Positions 1 through 9,338 of a stretch of DNA of 64,000 bases are shown one piece after another. The stretch comes from Nocardiopsis sp. CC223A (GTDB taxonomy: Bacteria > Actinomycetota > Actinomycetes > Streptosporangiales > Streptosporangiaceae): the NCBI RefSeq assembly GCF_030766825.1, contig NZ_JASFDV010000008.1:1-64000 (forward strand), read 5' to 3'. The notes beneath the pieces were generated by a model. That model saw nothing but the letters and a program-made list of their open reading frames with translations. It was not told where the DNA came from and did not search any database. How positions within the stretch are numbered: the first letter of the stretch is position 1; the number at the start of each line of letters is the position of its first letter. The position numbers and the translations under genes are program-made.

Positions 1-882
1 GGGCACCCCGGTCACCCGGGTGGTGCCCCCGTCGCGGGCCCGGTCCTCCCCGGCCCGGTCCAGCAGCTCGATGGCCTGCGCCGCCGTCGGCCGCGCGGCC
101 GCGTCCCGGTTCAGCAGCGCCTCGATCAGCGCCCGCAGCGGGGCCGCCGCCACCTCGTCCACCCGGCCGGGGACCGCCTGCCGCGGCGGCATCGGAGCCG
201 TCAGCACCGCGCTGATGATCCCGGTGATGCTCTCCCGCTTGAACGGCGAACGCCCCTCCAACAGCGCGTAGAGGGTGACACCCAGGCTCCACAGGTCGGA
301 CGCGGGCAGCGCCCGCTCACCCTCGAACCGCTCCGGGGCCATGTACTCGGGCGAGCCGATGTACACGCCGGTCTGGGTCAGCGCGGTGCTCCCGTCGACG
401 TTCGCGATGCCGAAGTCGGTCAGCACCGTCCGGCCGTCCTCGGTGAGCATGATGTTGGCGGGCTTGACGTCCCGGTGGGTGACCCCGACCGAGTGCGCCG
501 CCTTCAGCCCGCCCAGCAGCGACCGGGCCGCCTCCTCCACCCGGGCCACCGGCATGGGGCCGTCCCGGTCCAGGTGCTGCTGGAGCGAGTGCCCGCTGAG
601 CAGCTCCATCACGATCCACGGGCTGCCGTCGTGCTCCAGGACGTCGTGGACCGTCACCACGGCGTTGTCCCTGATCCGCGCGGTGGCCTGGGCCTCCCGC
701 AGGGTGCGCTCCCGCGCCTCGTCGTGGTCCTCGGGGCTCATACCGTCGGGGAGGACGACCTCCTTGACGGCGACGTCGCGCTGGAGGGCGGGGTCCCAGG
801 CATGCCACACCGTTCCCATCCCGCCCGCACCGAGCCGCTCGCGCAGCTCGTACCGGCCGACGGAGGAACGGGGGGTGGACAT
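1..882 (-). CDS. Serine/threonine protein kinase, PknB-like (C-terminus outside window)
   Basis: Cytoplasmic Hanks-type kinase domain that would phosphorylate Ser/Thr of target proteins. The ATG at 882-880 follows an AGAAGGGA Shine-Dalgarno. Visible motifs: glycine loop GAGGMG at residues 18-23, catalytic Lys40 (AVKE), HRDVKPAN at 136-143, DFG at 156-158, and the SPEYMAPE activation-segment motif just after. All catalytic residues are present, so it should be active. Only 294 codons lie in the window. The gene runs off the left edge just after the end of the kinase domain, so any juxtamembrane, PASTA or other sensor region cannot be seen. It is monocistronic as far as visible, with about 580 bp of gene-free DNA upstream. 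Confidence 0.93.
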   Translation of the reverse strand, partial: MSTPRSSVGRYELRERLGAGGMGTVWHAWDPALQRDVAVKEVVLPDGMSPEDHDEARERTLREAQATARIRDNAVVTVHDVLEHDGSPWIVMELLSGHSLQQHLDRDGPMPVARVEEAARSLLGGLKAAHSVGVTHRDVKPANIMLTEDGRTVLTDFGIANVDGSTALTQTGVYIGSPEYMAPERFEGERALPASDLWSLGVTLYALLEGRSPFKRESITGIISAVLTAPMPPRQAVPGRVDEVAAAPLRALIEALLNRDAAARPTAAQAIELLDRAGEDRARDGGTTRVTGVP

Positions 883-1466
883 AGGGGCGCATCCCTTCTG
901 AATCGGGGGACGATGCGCAGGCCAATCTATCCGAGAAAGAACCCTCCACCGGCGTTCCCGATGGTCATCGACACTTTCCGAAATACCCTCACTGTAAGCT
1001 CCCGTTCTCTCCCCGCACGGGGGACGACGGAAGGTGACCGATAACGGTCATCGGTCGGGCCCCGGTCGCCGCATCACGTCCAGGGGGCGGCCGGATCCGC
1101 TCGAAACGGTCGTCGAACGCGGAGTCATTGCTGTTCAGCGGTTATTCAGAGCTTCGGTGGGACACGGTCCCCGCCCCTTTCGGCGGCACCGCCCCCACTT
1201 TCCGGAACCCGCTCGAACGCCCCCTGGAACTTCACGCGGGGTGACCCCGGAACGGATTCGCCGCCCTCTCCTCTCGGACGGCCGTGGTCTCGCCGATCCG
1301 GCCGCCGCCCACCCCCGCCCGGCCGCCGGATGGCGCACCCGTGCCGCGACCAGCGCCACCGGCCGGTGCCGCCCCTCCCCGGCGCCGGGCACGGGGTACC
1401 GGACGGCCGGTCCGGCGAGCACCTCCCCGGGCGGCGGCCCGGACCCCGGCGCCTCCTCCCCGGCCC
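883..1466. other. Intergenic region with no supported gene
   Basis: This stretch lies between the divergently read kinase start and the end of the sigma-factor gene. Open frames here are short, Arg/Pro-rich and without plausible ribosome sites, so I call none. The only local structure noticed is a 7-bp inverted repeat, GACCGAT at 1036-1042 and ATCGGTC at 1050-1056, which could be an operator or chance. Confidence 0.4.
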
Positions 1467-2402
1467 CTACCCCTCCCGGATCCCCAGCGCCTCCGGAGTG
1501 ATCCCCAGCTCCGCCAAGCGGTCCGGGTCGGCCAGGACGTCGATGGCGGTGATCCGCCCGCCCGCCACCACGAACCCCATGACCGACAGCACCCGGCCGC
1601 CCGCCGTCACCACGACACCCTCGGCGCCGTTGACCGACACCGGGTGCACGAACGGCGCGAACCGGTGGAACGTGACCGCCTGCCCCGCCACGTCCGCCGC
1701 CCCCGTGATCCGGGTCGTGTACCGACCGCGCACGCCGCCGTCCGAGCGCAGCACCACCTCCGGGTGCAGCACCGACAGCAGCCCGTCGATGTCCCCCTCA
1801 CGTGCCGCGGCGAAGAACGCGTCCACCACCCGGCGCCGCCGGGCCGGATCCCCGTCCGGGACCGCGCCCCGCGACCCCTGCTCGCGCACCCGACGCCGGG
1901 CCCGGCTGGCCAACTGCCGGGCGGCGTCCTCACCGCGCTCCACCAACGGGCCGATCTCCGCGTACGGCACGGCGAACAGGTCGTGCAGCACGAACGCCAC
2001 CCGCTCCGACGGGTTCAGTTCCTGGACCACCACCATGAGCGCCCACCCCACCGAGTCGGCGGTCAGCGCCGCCGACTCCGGGTCGTCCGCGGCCGCCGAC
2101 CCCACCACCGGGTCCGGCAGCCGCTCCGCGCCCCACGGGCCGCCGGTCTCCAAGGGTTCCTCGCGCCGCTGCTCGCGCGAGCGCAGCATGTTCAGGCACA
2201 CCCGCGCCGTCACCGTCGTCGTCCACCCGCCCAGGTCGTCGATGTTCTCGATCCCGGTGCGTTCCAACCGCAGCCAGGTCTCCTGGACGGCGTCGTCGGC
2301 CTCGCCCACCGACCCCAGCATCCGGTGGGCGACCGCCCGCAGCCGGGGCCGGTGCTCCTCGAACCGCCGTGCCGCGGAAAAAAGTTCGCGCATTCCGGTC
2401 AC
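1467..2402 (-). CDS. ECF RNA polymerase sigma factor with C-terminal SnoaL-like domain (ECF41/SigJ type)
   Basis: 311-residue sigma factor directing RNA polymerase to a small regulon. Residues about 10-80 form sigma region 2 (RLRAVAHRMLGSVGEADDAV, then QETWLRLER). Residues about 110-165 are region 4 (LNPSERVAFVLHDLFAVPYA with a helix-turn-helix). The remaining 140 residues form a SnoaL_2/NTF2-like domain. The DGGVRGRY and ADPDRL stretches resemble the DGGG and NPDKL motifs known in the ECF41 group, where this extension acts as a fused regulator in place of a separate anti-sigma factor. I chose the GTG at 2402 because GGAGAGG lies 5 nt before it; an ATG 9 nt downstream is the alternative. It is transcribed divergently from an NAD(P)-binding protein gene, the usual ECF41 partner. 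No anti-sigma gene is adjacent. Confidence 0.88.
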   Translation of the reverse strand: MTGMRELFSAARRFEEHRPRLRAVAHRMLGSVGEADDAVQETWLRLERTGIENIDDLGGWTTTVTARVCLNMLRSREQRREEPLETGGPWGAERLPDPVVGSAAADDPESAALTADSVGWALMVVVQELNPSERVAFVLHDLFAVPYAEIGPLVERGEDAARQLASRARRRVREQGSRGAVPDGDPARRRRVVDAFFAAAREGDIDGLLSVLHPEVVLRSDGGVRGRYTTRITGAADVAGQAVTFHRFAPFVHPVSVNGAEGVVVTAGGRVLSVMGFVVAGGRITAIDVLADPDRLAELGITPEALGIREG

Positions 2403-2484
2403 GTTCCCCTCTCCGCCCGGGTCACGTCAATGAACCCGGCGGTGGGCCCGAGCCCACCGCACACCGACCCGAGGAGACTCCACC

Positions 2485-3261
2485 ATGAACGCACCCGTTC
2501 TCGTCACCGGGGGCACCGGAACGCTCGGCTCCCTGGTCGTCCCGCTGCTGCGCGACGCCGGCCACGAGGTCCGACTGCTCACCCGCGGCTCCCGTCCCGC
2601 CCCCGGGGGCCTGGTCCACGTGCGGGCCGACCTGCGCACCGGGGAGGGGATCGACCCGGCCCTGGAAGGGATCGGCACGGTCCTGCACCTGGCGGGCGGC
2701 CCCAAGGGCGACGACGTCGCCACCCGCAACCTGGTGGCGGCCGCCGAACGCGCCGGAGTGGGCCACCTGCTGCTCATCTCGGTGGTCGCCGCCGACCGGG
2801 TCCCGCTGGGGTACTTCCGCGCGAAACTGGGCGCGGAGCGGGCGGTGCGGGAATCAACGGTCCCCTCGACGGTGCTGCGCGCCGCCCAGTTCCACGACCT
2901 GGCGCTGGCGGCGGTGCGGACACTGGCGAAATCTCCGCTGGTCCCGGTGCCCGGGCTGCGCTGGGAGCCGGTGGACGCCCGCGACGTCGCCGAACGCCTC
3001 GCCGCCCTGGCGGCGGGCGGACCCGCCGGCCGGGTCGCGGACCTGGCCGGACCGGAGGTGCTGCCGATGGCGGACCTGCTGCGCACCTATCTGGCGGCGC
3101 GGGGGGTCCGGCGCCCGACGATCCCGCTGCGCATCCCCGGTGCGGCCGGGCGCGCGTACCGGGCGGGGGAGAACCTGGCGGGCCCGGACGCCGACCGGGG
3201 CACCCGCACCTGGGCCGCGTTCCTGGCGGAGCGGACGGGGACGGAGTCCTCCCGCCGTTGA
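2485..3261 (+). CDS. NAD(P)-binding NmrA/atypical SDR protein (epimerase-type COE partner of ECF41)
   Basis: 258 residues with an N-terminal Rossmann fold: LVTGGTGTLG at 6-15 binds NAD(P), and the basic patch LLTRGSRP near residue 33 suggests NADP(H). The catalytic Tyr-x-x-x-Lys of classical short-chain dehydrogenases is not obvious, which fits the NmrA/atypical SDR group of uncharacterised oxidoreductases or redox sensors. The ATG is preceded by GAGGAG. The gene starts 82 bp from the divergent ECF41 sigma gene. ECF41 factors typically control one adjacent carboxymuconolactone decarboxylase, oxidoreductase or epimerase (COE) gene, so this is probably its target; that is inference from family knowledge. 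Confidence 0.85.
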   Translation: MNAPVLVTGGTGTLGSLVVPLLRDAGHEVRLLTRGSRPAPGGLVHVRADLRTGEGIDPALEGIGTVLHLAGGPKGDDVATRNLVAAAERAGVGHLLLISVVAADRVPLGYFRAKLGAERAVRESTVPSTVLRAAQFHDLALAAVRTLAKSPLVPVPGLRWEPVDARDVAERLAALAAGGPAGRVADLAGPEVLPMADLLRTYLAARGVRRPTIPLRIPGAAGRAYRAGENLAGPDADRGTRTWAAFLAERTGTESSRR

Positions 3262-3564
3262 GGCCGGCCGGGCGCCGCCGCTCCACTGCGGACAGGATCC
3301 GCCCGGCGGCGGGGGAGGGCGGGGCGGGCGCCGCCGTGCCGCGACCGGGTCGAGGAGGGCGGGGCGGCGGGCGGACGGGGGCTCAGATGGGCCGGAGATG
3401 TTCCCGCGGCGCGGATACGGGAGCGCGGGCGGGCCCGGGACCTCCGGGGTGTTCGCGGTCGCCCGCCCCTGCCGGTACGGGGGCCGCCCGAGCACGGCCG
3501 AGGGCTCTCGGCCGGTGCCGCGGCGGGAGCACCCCGCTTTCCGGCACGGCCGTCGCCGCGCCCG
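3262..3564. other. Intergenic region between convergent genes
   Basis: GC-rich DNA where the plus-strand NmrA-like gene and the minus-strand membrane-protein gene converge. A GGCCGAGGGCTCTCGGCC-like hairpin near 3497-3515 could help termination. No gene is supported. Confidence 0.35.
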
Positions 3565-4338
3565 TCATCCGCCCTGCCACAGGGGCGGGCGGATCACCTC
3601 GTCCTCGTCGATCAGGCAGTTCTCGCCCACCACGACCTGGTGGTGGTCCAGGCTCCACCCGGTGACACCGTGCCCCTGCCGGCCCAGCTCGATCACACGG
3701 GCGCGTTCGGTACCGTCCCCCGTGTCGGCGTCGCAGAACATCACCGTCGTCCAGGAGTGGCCGTTCACCGCCACGCCGAACGCCACCAGCGGCAGCACGA
3801 CGACGGTCAGCGCCAGGGCGGTGACCCGCCCGGTGTCGGCGACGCCCTGCCAGAGGCTCCCGACGGTCTCACCCGTGCGTTTCCCGCTCTCCGGTGAGCG
3901 TCGGCCGGTGCGGTACTCCAGGAACACCGTCAGCCGCAGCAGGGCGGCGAGCACGCAGGTGGCCAGCCCCCACACCGGCCCGTTGATCGCGCCCACCACC
4001 ACACCAACGGCCACCGGCACGACCATGGCGGAGGCGACGGTGAGAGCGACCGGGGAGTTCAGGTGCCGCAGGGCCCCGCCCCTGGCGGAGAAGTAGGCGT
4101 AGCTCATGTGCGAGACGACGACCGCCAGCGACGCGGCCAGCAGCGGCTCCGCCAGGAACAGGTCGATCACCACTTCCATGATGTTGCTCGGCCCCATGGC
4201 GTACAGGGCCTCACGGGCCGCCGGGCCACCGCCGAGCGTCCAGGCCAGCTTGACGACCGGGACCGCCAGCACGAGCGCCGCGACCACGATGCGCGCGGCG
4301 CTCCGCCGTGAGTCCTCCACGTCCGTGTTCTCCACCAT
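3565..4338 (-). CDS. Polytopic membrane protein of unknown function
   Basis: 257 residues starting at the ATG at 4338, preceded by CCGGAGA. At least five hydrophobic helices are visible: about residues 15-35 (IVVAALVLAVPVVKLAWTL), 55-85, 100-120 (ALTVASAMVVPVAVGVVVGA), 122-145 and 180-205. A soluble C-terminal tail of about 50 residues ends in RPPLWQGG. The tail has two Cys (VMFCDAD and GENCLID), possibly a disulfide if extracytoplasmic. The reading frame stays open far upstream, but that part is low-complexity and composition-biased, so the ATG at MVENTD is taken. I do not recognise the family. It is alone on its strand. Confidence 0.75.
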   Translation of the reverse strand: MVENTDVEDSRRSAARIVVAALVLAVPVVKLAWTLGGGPAAREALYAMGPSNIMEVVIDLFLAEPLLAASLAVVVSHMSYAYFSARGGALRHLNSPVALTVASAMVVPVAVGVVVGAINGPVWGLATCVLAALLRLTVFLEYRTGRRSPESGKRTGETVGSLWQGVADTGRVTALALTVVVLPLVAFGVAVNGHSWTTVMFCDADTGDGTERARVIELGRQGHGVTGWSLDHHQVVVGENCLIDEDEVIRPPLWQGG

Positions 4339-5185
4339 GCGGCCAGTCTCCGGCCCGGCGGAGCCCGGCGGGGGCAACGACACCCGGCATCCGCGGGAGA
4401 GGCGGCGGCGGGGCGGCGCGCCGCGTCGACCGGCGGCGCAGGGAGGGCGGGGCGGGCGGATCCCTGTACCCCCGGCCGCGCGGTGGGGTTCCGCGAGGGT
4501 GCGGGTGCCGGCCTCGGCGAGTGCCTCGACGCCGTCCGCTCCGGCCGGGCTCACCTGGTCCAGGAGTTCCACCGGCTCTTCGGAGATGGGGTCCGGGAGC
4601 GGGCCGGTACGGGGATGGCGGGTGCCGTGGGGCGGGATGCGCTGACGCTGTGGGTGTGATGCGTGGTGCCCCGGTTGCGCTGACCTCTCAGGAGAACTTC
4701 TTTTCGGTCCTGCGACAAACCCGACTGCGGTTTCCGCAGAAGCCGGGATCGGCACCGCGTACCAGCCCGATTGCCCGTCGAGTGTCCACTTTTGGACGCG
4801 GGTGACGATGTGACGCCGATCATAGAGAGGGGTTGGAGGGGTAATTGTGGATGGGAGTTTTCTTGGGCTTGTGCAAGGCCGATGATGTCCGCTACCTGCG
4901 GAAACGTTGATATGTGAACCCTTTGTCACCCCCGGTTCGGGTGTGGCCGGATAGAGAACCCGAAAACGCATCGCGTTGTACCCGTACGCGAACCCGGTGA
5001 TGGAGCACCATAGAGGATGGGGTAAAGACAACCGGGGGCCTTGTGGTCGCACACGGCCGCACACCGGTGTGCGCTCGCGCGCACCCGGTGGGAGGGCGTG
5101 CGACGACCATCGGGAGGGCACCGGGCCTCACGGTTGTCCGCCATCATGACCCCAGGGCACCGACCGACGACGCAGGAGCCAGCAG
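4339..5185. other. Long gene-poor region upstream of the secretion/conjugation cluster
   Basis: No gene is supported here. From about 4680 to 5000 the composition is clearly less GC-rich than the surroundings, as expected for a promoter region. An 18-nt motif ACCTGCGGAAACGTTGAT at 4894-4911 recurs with one mismatch at 59847-59864, just upstream of an Rpn-like gene. A minus-strand open frame between 4340 and 4700 encodes a moderately protein-like stretch (EEPVELLDQVSPAGADG) that might be a decayed gene, but it has no start or ribosome site. Confidence 0.45.
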
Positions 5186-7456
5186 ATGACGGATCAGCAC
5201 GTCCGACGGCGGGGATGGCGACGCCTCCTGATGACGTTCCTCATGCTGGTCGGTTTTTTGGTGCTGCCGCTCACCTCGGCCCAGGCCAACCCGCTGTGCC
5301 CGGGCGAACCGGCGCCGCTGCCGGAGTCCGCGGGCAGCGGCTCCGACGGTCTGCTGGTGCCGCCCCAGTCCCAGTCGGCCATCGAGGGCGCCCCCGACGG
5401 CCTGCCGCCCGACGCCAGCATGTACGGCCAGTACGGGACGGCCGGGCAGCAGTGGCACATGATCACCGAGTCGTGCGTCGACGGGATCACCAACGGGCCG
5501 CAGGCCACCCTGGCGAACACGGCCTGGGACCTGTCCAAGACCATCAACCAGTCGACCATCACCGTCTACCAGGCGGCGACCTCCGACGGGCTGCTCGCCA
5601 GTTTCAACGACCTGGTCGAGAACGTCGTGGTCACCCTCCGGGAGGGGATCTGGCGGCCGCTGATCCCCACGGTCGTGATCCTGGGCGCGATCTGGCTCGG
5701 GTGGTACGGGCTCATCCGGAAGCGGATGACGCTCACCATCGAATCGACGGTCTGGATGGTCGGGGCGACCGCGCTGGGGCTGTGGATCATGGTCAACCCG
5801 GCACAGGTCATGGGGTTGGCGAGCAGCCTGGTGAATTCGGGCAGCCAGCTGGTGACGAGCACGGTTGGGCAGATTCCCTACGGGGGCGGGTCGGGGACCT
5901 GTCCGCCGGGGGCGGACGCTCCGGAGAGGGCTGAGTGGGAGTCGGAGTCGGACTTCCAGGTGCGGCGGAACGCGGACATGCTGTGGTCGAGCCTGGTCTG
6001 CCAGCCGTGGGTGGCGGGGCAGTTCGGGAATGGGGATATCGCTGAGGATGCCTCTATCGACCATGCCATGGATCTGATCGCAGCCCAGGGAGTCAGTCGT
6101 ATCGAGCAGCAGCAGATTCGTGACGGTGAGCTGGACGCCACGACCTTGGTGGAGGAAAAGCAGGAGGCCTACCAAGAGGTGGCGTCGGATATCCAGTCCA
6201 CCTATCCGAGTGCCTACCCGCTCTTCTCGGGTCAGGACCAAGGCAGCAGGCTGGGTGTCGCGACCTTGGCTCTGTTCGCATCGATCTTCGCCGGAGGCCT
6301 GATCCTCGCCGGATCGGTCGCTCTCATCGTCCTGAAGATCGCTTTCCTGGTGCTGTTCCTGTTGTCACCGATTTTCCTGCTCATCGGTATCCATCCCGGT
6401 TACGGGCGGATGGTGCTGCTGCGGTGGGTCGAGCTGATGGTGGGGTTCCTGCTCAAGCAGATCTTCGTCGTGCTTCTGATCTCCTTGCTGGTCATGTGCT
6501 ACGGCATGGTCATGTCCACCAGCCTGGGCTGGGGCCTCCAGATGATCCTGCTGGCCCTGTTCACGCTGGCGCTCTTCATCTACCGCAAGCCCTTCGCCTA
6601 CCTCTTCTCCTCGGTCAACGCGAACTCCTTCACCTCCCGGGTCGTCGGGGATGCAGTGAACAGCCAGGTCCTCTCGAAGAGCGCGACGGTCCTGCCACCG
6701 GTGGCCTACCTCAAGGCGCAGAACTGGGGGCGCCGCAACAGCGCCGCCATCGCCGGGGCCGCTGCCGGTATCCCGGCCGGTACCGGTGCGACGGCCGACC
6801 TCAGGGGTGCGGAGGAGACCGTGGGAGAAACCGCGGAACCGACCCGTGTACGAGGAACAGGTGGCTACGGCCGGGTCCGGGGCAACGAGGCCCCACCGCC
6901 GCTCAACGTCAGCCGTCAGGACGGCGGTACGCGCCCTGCCGGATCCCGGCGTACCGCCGATGAGGCACCGAGCCTGGGCGGGCGCAGCGGGGCGATCCCG
7001 CCGCGGCCCAGCGGTGGCTACACCGGTGCCGGTGACACCGGATGGGCTTCGGTGTTCGGTACCGCCTCCGGTGGGCGTTCCGAGCAGCGGGACGACGGTG
7101 GATCCGCGCCCGCGGCCGGGTTCAGCCGTGCGGCGAGTGCGGAACGGCCGGAGCCCAGCACCGGCCGGGGCATCTTCGATGCCCGTGAGGACACCCCGCC
7201 GAGGGGCAACCCCGATGCCCGGGGGTCCCGTTGGGGCGCGCCGCGCGAGCGGCGGGAACGCCAGGCTCCGCAGCGTCCGAGCCGTCCGGCACCGGCGGCT
7301 CCGGAGCGTCGGCGCGGCGACGGTGAGGGCGGCTGGTTGAGTGGTTCCGGCAAGAGCAACGACAATGCTCCCATCACCCCCTTCTGGGGGGAGAGCTCCA
7401 ACTCTCCCCGCAGGGACTGGAAGCGCGACGTGCCCTTCTGGCTGAACGACGACTGA
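5186..7456 (+). CDS. VirB6/TrbL-like polytopic membrane protein of a type IV secretion-like system
   Basis: 756 residues. The ATG follows AGGAG with 7-nt spacing. Residues 1-36 form a signal peptide (twin-Arg-rich start, LMTFLMLVGFLVLPL core, cleavage near AQAN). Helices follow near 165-185 (LIPTVVILGAIWLGWYGLI), 195-215, 365-395, 400-430 and 440-465. From about 500 onward the protein is disordered, Gly/Arg/Pro-rich and probably cytoplasmic. This pattern of an exported N-terminus, a 5-6-helix core and a long flexible tail fits VirB6/TrbL-type channel subunits of Gram-positive T4SS; no diagnostic motif exists, so the call rests on topology and context. It is first in a run of closely packed plus-strand genes whose next products are VirB8-like and VirB1-like. 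Confidence 0.62.
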   Translation: MTDQHVRRRGWRRLLMTFLMLVGFLVLPLTSAQANPLCPGEPAPLPESAGSGSDGLLVPPQSQSAIEGAPDGLPPDASMYGQYGTAGQQWHMITESCVDGITNGPQATLANTAWDLSKTINQSTITVYQAATSDGLLASFNDLVENVVVTLREGIWRPLIPTVVILGAIWLGWYGLIRKRMTLTIESTVWMVGATALGLWIMVNPAQVMGLASSLVNSGSQLVTSTVGQIPYGGGSGTCPPGADAPERAEWESESDFQVRRNADMLWSSLVCQPWVAGQFGNGDIAEDASIDHAMDLIAAQGVSRIEQQQIRDGELDATTLVEEKQEAYQEVASDIQSTYPSAYPLFSGQDQGSRLGVATLALFASIFAGGLILAGSVALIVLKIAFLVLFLLSPIFLLIGIHPGYGRMVLLRWVELMVGFLLKQIFVVLLISLLVMCYGMVMSTSLGWGLQMILLALFTLALFIYRKPFAYLFSSVNANSFTSRVVGDAVNSQVLSKSATVLPPVAYLKAQNWGRRNSAAIAGAAAGIPAGTGATADLRGAEETVGETAEPTRVRGTGGYGRVRGNEAPPPLNVSRQDGGTRPAGSRRTADEAPSLGGRSGAIPPRPSGGYTGAGDTGWASVFGTASGGRSEQRDDGGSAPAAGFSRAASAERPEPSTGRGIFDAREDTPPRGNPDARGSRWGAPRERRERQAPQRPSRPAPAAPERRRGDGEGGWLSGSGKSNDNAPITPFWGESSNSPRRDWKRDVPFWLNDD

Positions 7457-7492
7457 TCCTCCCCCGCCCGACGACGACAAAGGCCCCTGACG

Positions 7493-8158
7493 ATGCCCAG
7501 CCCCCTCCCCGAGCGTGCCCAGAGGTTCGTGTTCATCGGACTCATCGTCGTGCTGGTCGGGGCCGGGGTGTACTTCAGCACGGGCGGCTTCGGAGGTGGC
7601 GGGACCGAAGAGGCACCGGTCGAACCGGAGGTCTCGCAGGGGGAGAACGGCGGTAGCGCCGGGGCCCCCAATGGTTTGTCGAGTATGGAGCCCAGCCCGT
7701 TGCCGACCACGGCGGAGGGCGATGTGGACGTGCTGGAGTGGTTCCCCTTCCAGGAAGAGGAACTGAGGGTCGCGGGGACGACGGCGAAGGCGTTCGCCGA
7801 GGCCTACGGAACGATCGATTACACCGGGTCCCCCGAGGCCTACTACGACTCGATGCGTGCGCTGGCGACCGATGAGTACGCCGACGTGCTGGCGGAGTCC
7901 TCCAGGGCCGGGGCCTTCTGGGCGGAGATGGCGGAGGCCGAGGCGATCGCCGAAGGACGTGCCGAGGTGGAGTCCATCCGTACGTTCGGGGACAGCTCGA
8001 TCACCTTCGTGGTGACGGCGCAGTCCATCACCGAGACCGCGAACCGTGAGTTCGACGAAGAACTCGGGGAGTTCGCGATCACCGTGGTCCAGGAGGGGCG
8101 GACGTGGAGGGTCTTCGACTTCCAGCCCGCCGACGCCGGGCAGTTCGGGGAGGAGTGA
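7493..8158 (+). CDS. VirB8/TcpC-like membrane-anchored protein
   Basis: 221 residues. A single TM helix at about 11-28 (FVFIGLIVVLVGAGVYF) is followed by a Gly/Glu-rich linker to residue about 75. A soluble extracytoplasmic domain follows, with alpha helices (TTAKAFAEAYGTIDYTGSPE) then beta strands (SSITFVVTAQSI, FAITVVQEGRTWRVFDF). One TM helix plus an NTF2-like fold is the architecture of VirB8 and TcpC scaffold subunits, which build the T4SS inner-membrane complex. It lies 36 bp after the VirB6-like gene and 4 bp before the hydrolase gene, so probably co-transcribed. The family call is by architecture and context. Confidence 0.65.
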   Translation: MPSPLPERAQRFVFIGLIVVLVGAGVYFSTGGFGGGGTEEAPVEPEVSQGENGGSAGAPNGLSSMEPSPLPTTAEGDVDVLEWFPFQEEELRVAGTTAKAFAEAYGTIDYTGSPEAYYDSMRALATDEYADVLAESSRAGAFWAEMAEAEAIAEGRAEVESIRTFGDSSITFVVTAQSITETANREFDEELGEFAITVVQEGRTWRVFDFQPADAGQFGEE

Positions 8159-8162
8159 TCCG

Positions 8163-9338
8163 ATGCTCTCCTATTTCGGCGCTTCCGGGGACCGGGGTTC
8201 GGTCCGTTGGTGGCTCGGGGGCGGGATCGCGGTCGGGGTGGCGCTGCTGGTCATGGTGGCGATGTTCGTCATCCCGGTGATCACCGGTACCGGAAGTCAG
8301 CTGGCGAGCCTCATGGCGAACGGGCTGGTGTGCGCTCCGAACGCCGATGCGGAGCAGCCGGGGGCGAGCGGGTACGCGATGGACTCGATCCCGGAGAACT
8401 ACCTGGAGCTGTACCAGGAGGTGGGGGAGGACCGGGGGATCCCGTGGAACGTCCTTGCCGGGGTCGGCCAGGTGGAGTCCCACCACGGCAGGTGGGACGG
8501 CCCCGGGATCACGGAGGGGCACAACGACTGGGGTGCGGCCGGTCCGATGCAGTTCGGTTCGCTGGACGGTTCCGCCGCCGGGAACAGCTGGGGCGGCGAG
8601 CCGATCCAGCCGGTGGAGGACCGTCCGGAGAGCGGGTACGGAGTGGACGGCAACGGCGATGGGATCGTCAATGTCTACGACCCCGCCGATGCCATTCCGG
8701 CCGCCGCCGATTATCTGATCGCGCACGGTATCCAGGACGACATGCGACAGGCGATCTTCGGCTATAACCACGCCTGGTGGTACGTGGACGACGTGCTGGA
8801 GTGGGCGGACCGGTACGCGGAGGGCGACTACAACACCTCGGACCCCATCCGGACCGCGGTGCTCTGCGAGCTGGATGAGGACGGGGTGCCGATCGGTCGG
8901 GCTCCGGATGAGTTGACGCAGGCCGTGGTCGACTGGGCGCTGGCACAGCGCGGGAAACCGTACATCTGGGGTGGGACCGGACCGGACGGGTTCGACTGTT
9001 CGGGCCTCACGATGAAGGCGTACGAGAGCATCGGCGTCACGGTTCCGCGAGTGTCGCAGGACCAGTGGAGTTTCGGTCCGGAGATTCCCGCAGGTGAAGA
9101 ACAGCCGGGTGACCTGGTGTTCTTTGATGTGACCCGGGCAGGGGAACCGCCGGGGCCTGGACATATGGGAATGGTGATCGGCGACGGCCTGATGGTGGAG
9201 GCCTGGTGTACCAACTGTGGACCGATCGCGGTGCGCGAGTACGATGACCCCAATCGGTCGGACATCGTGGGTTTCACCCGTCCGCTCGAACACCCCGATG
9301 TGAAGGCCCAGCTGGAGGCGCAGGATAGCCGTGGTTGA
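8163..9338 (+). CDS. Bifunctional peptidoglycan hydrolase: lytic transglycosylase plus NlpC/P60 (CwlT/VirB1-like)
   Basis: 391 residues. A TM helix at about 17-42 (WWLGGGIAVGVALLVMVAMF) anchors the protein. Residues about 75-215 form a soluble-lytic-transglycosylase/lysozyme-like domain, with likely catalytic Glu105 in VGQVESHHGRWDG. Residues about 265-391 are an NlpC/P60 endopeptidase with catalytic Cys279 in DCSGL and His334 in GHMGMVIGDG. The same two-domain layout is known from CwlT of ICEBs1 and Tn916 relatives, where it opens the wall locally for the transfer channel. The ATG starts 5 nt after the upstream stop, and the end overlaps the next gene by 8 bp. All expected catalytic residues are present. 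Confidence 0.87.
   Translation: MLSYFGASGDRGSVRWWLGGGIAVGVALLVMVAMFVIPVITGTGSQLASLMANGLVCAPNADAEQPGASGYAMDSIPENYLELYQEVGEDRGIPWNVLAGVGQVESHHGRWDGPGITEGHNDWGAAGPMQFGSLDGSAAGNSWGGEPIQPVEDRPESGYGVDGNGDGIVNVYDPADAIPAAADYLIAHGIQDDMRQAIFGYNHAWWYVDDVLEWADRYAEGDYNTSDPIRTAVLCELDEDGVPIGRAPDELTQAVVDWALAQRGKPYIWGGTGPDGFDCSGLTMKAYESIGVTVPRVSQDQWSFGPEIPAGEEQPGDLVFFDVTRAGEPPGPGHMGMVIGDGLMVEAWCTNCGPIAVREYDDPNRSDIVGFTRPLEHPDVKAQLEAQDSRG

Noticed and set aside
4340-5121. N-terminal extension of the 3565-4338 membrane protein, or a separate gene
   Set aside because: The frame is open but of unnatural composition. A good ribosome site and ATG exist at 4338.
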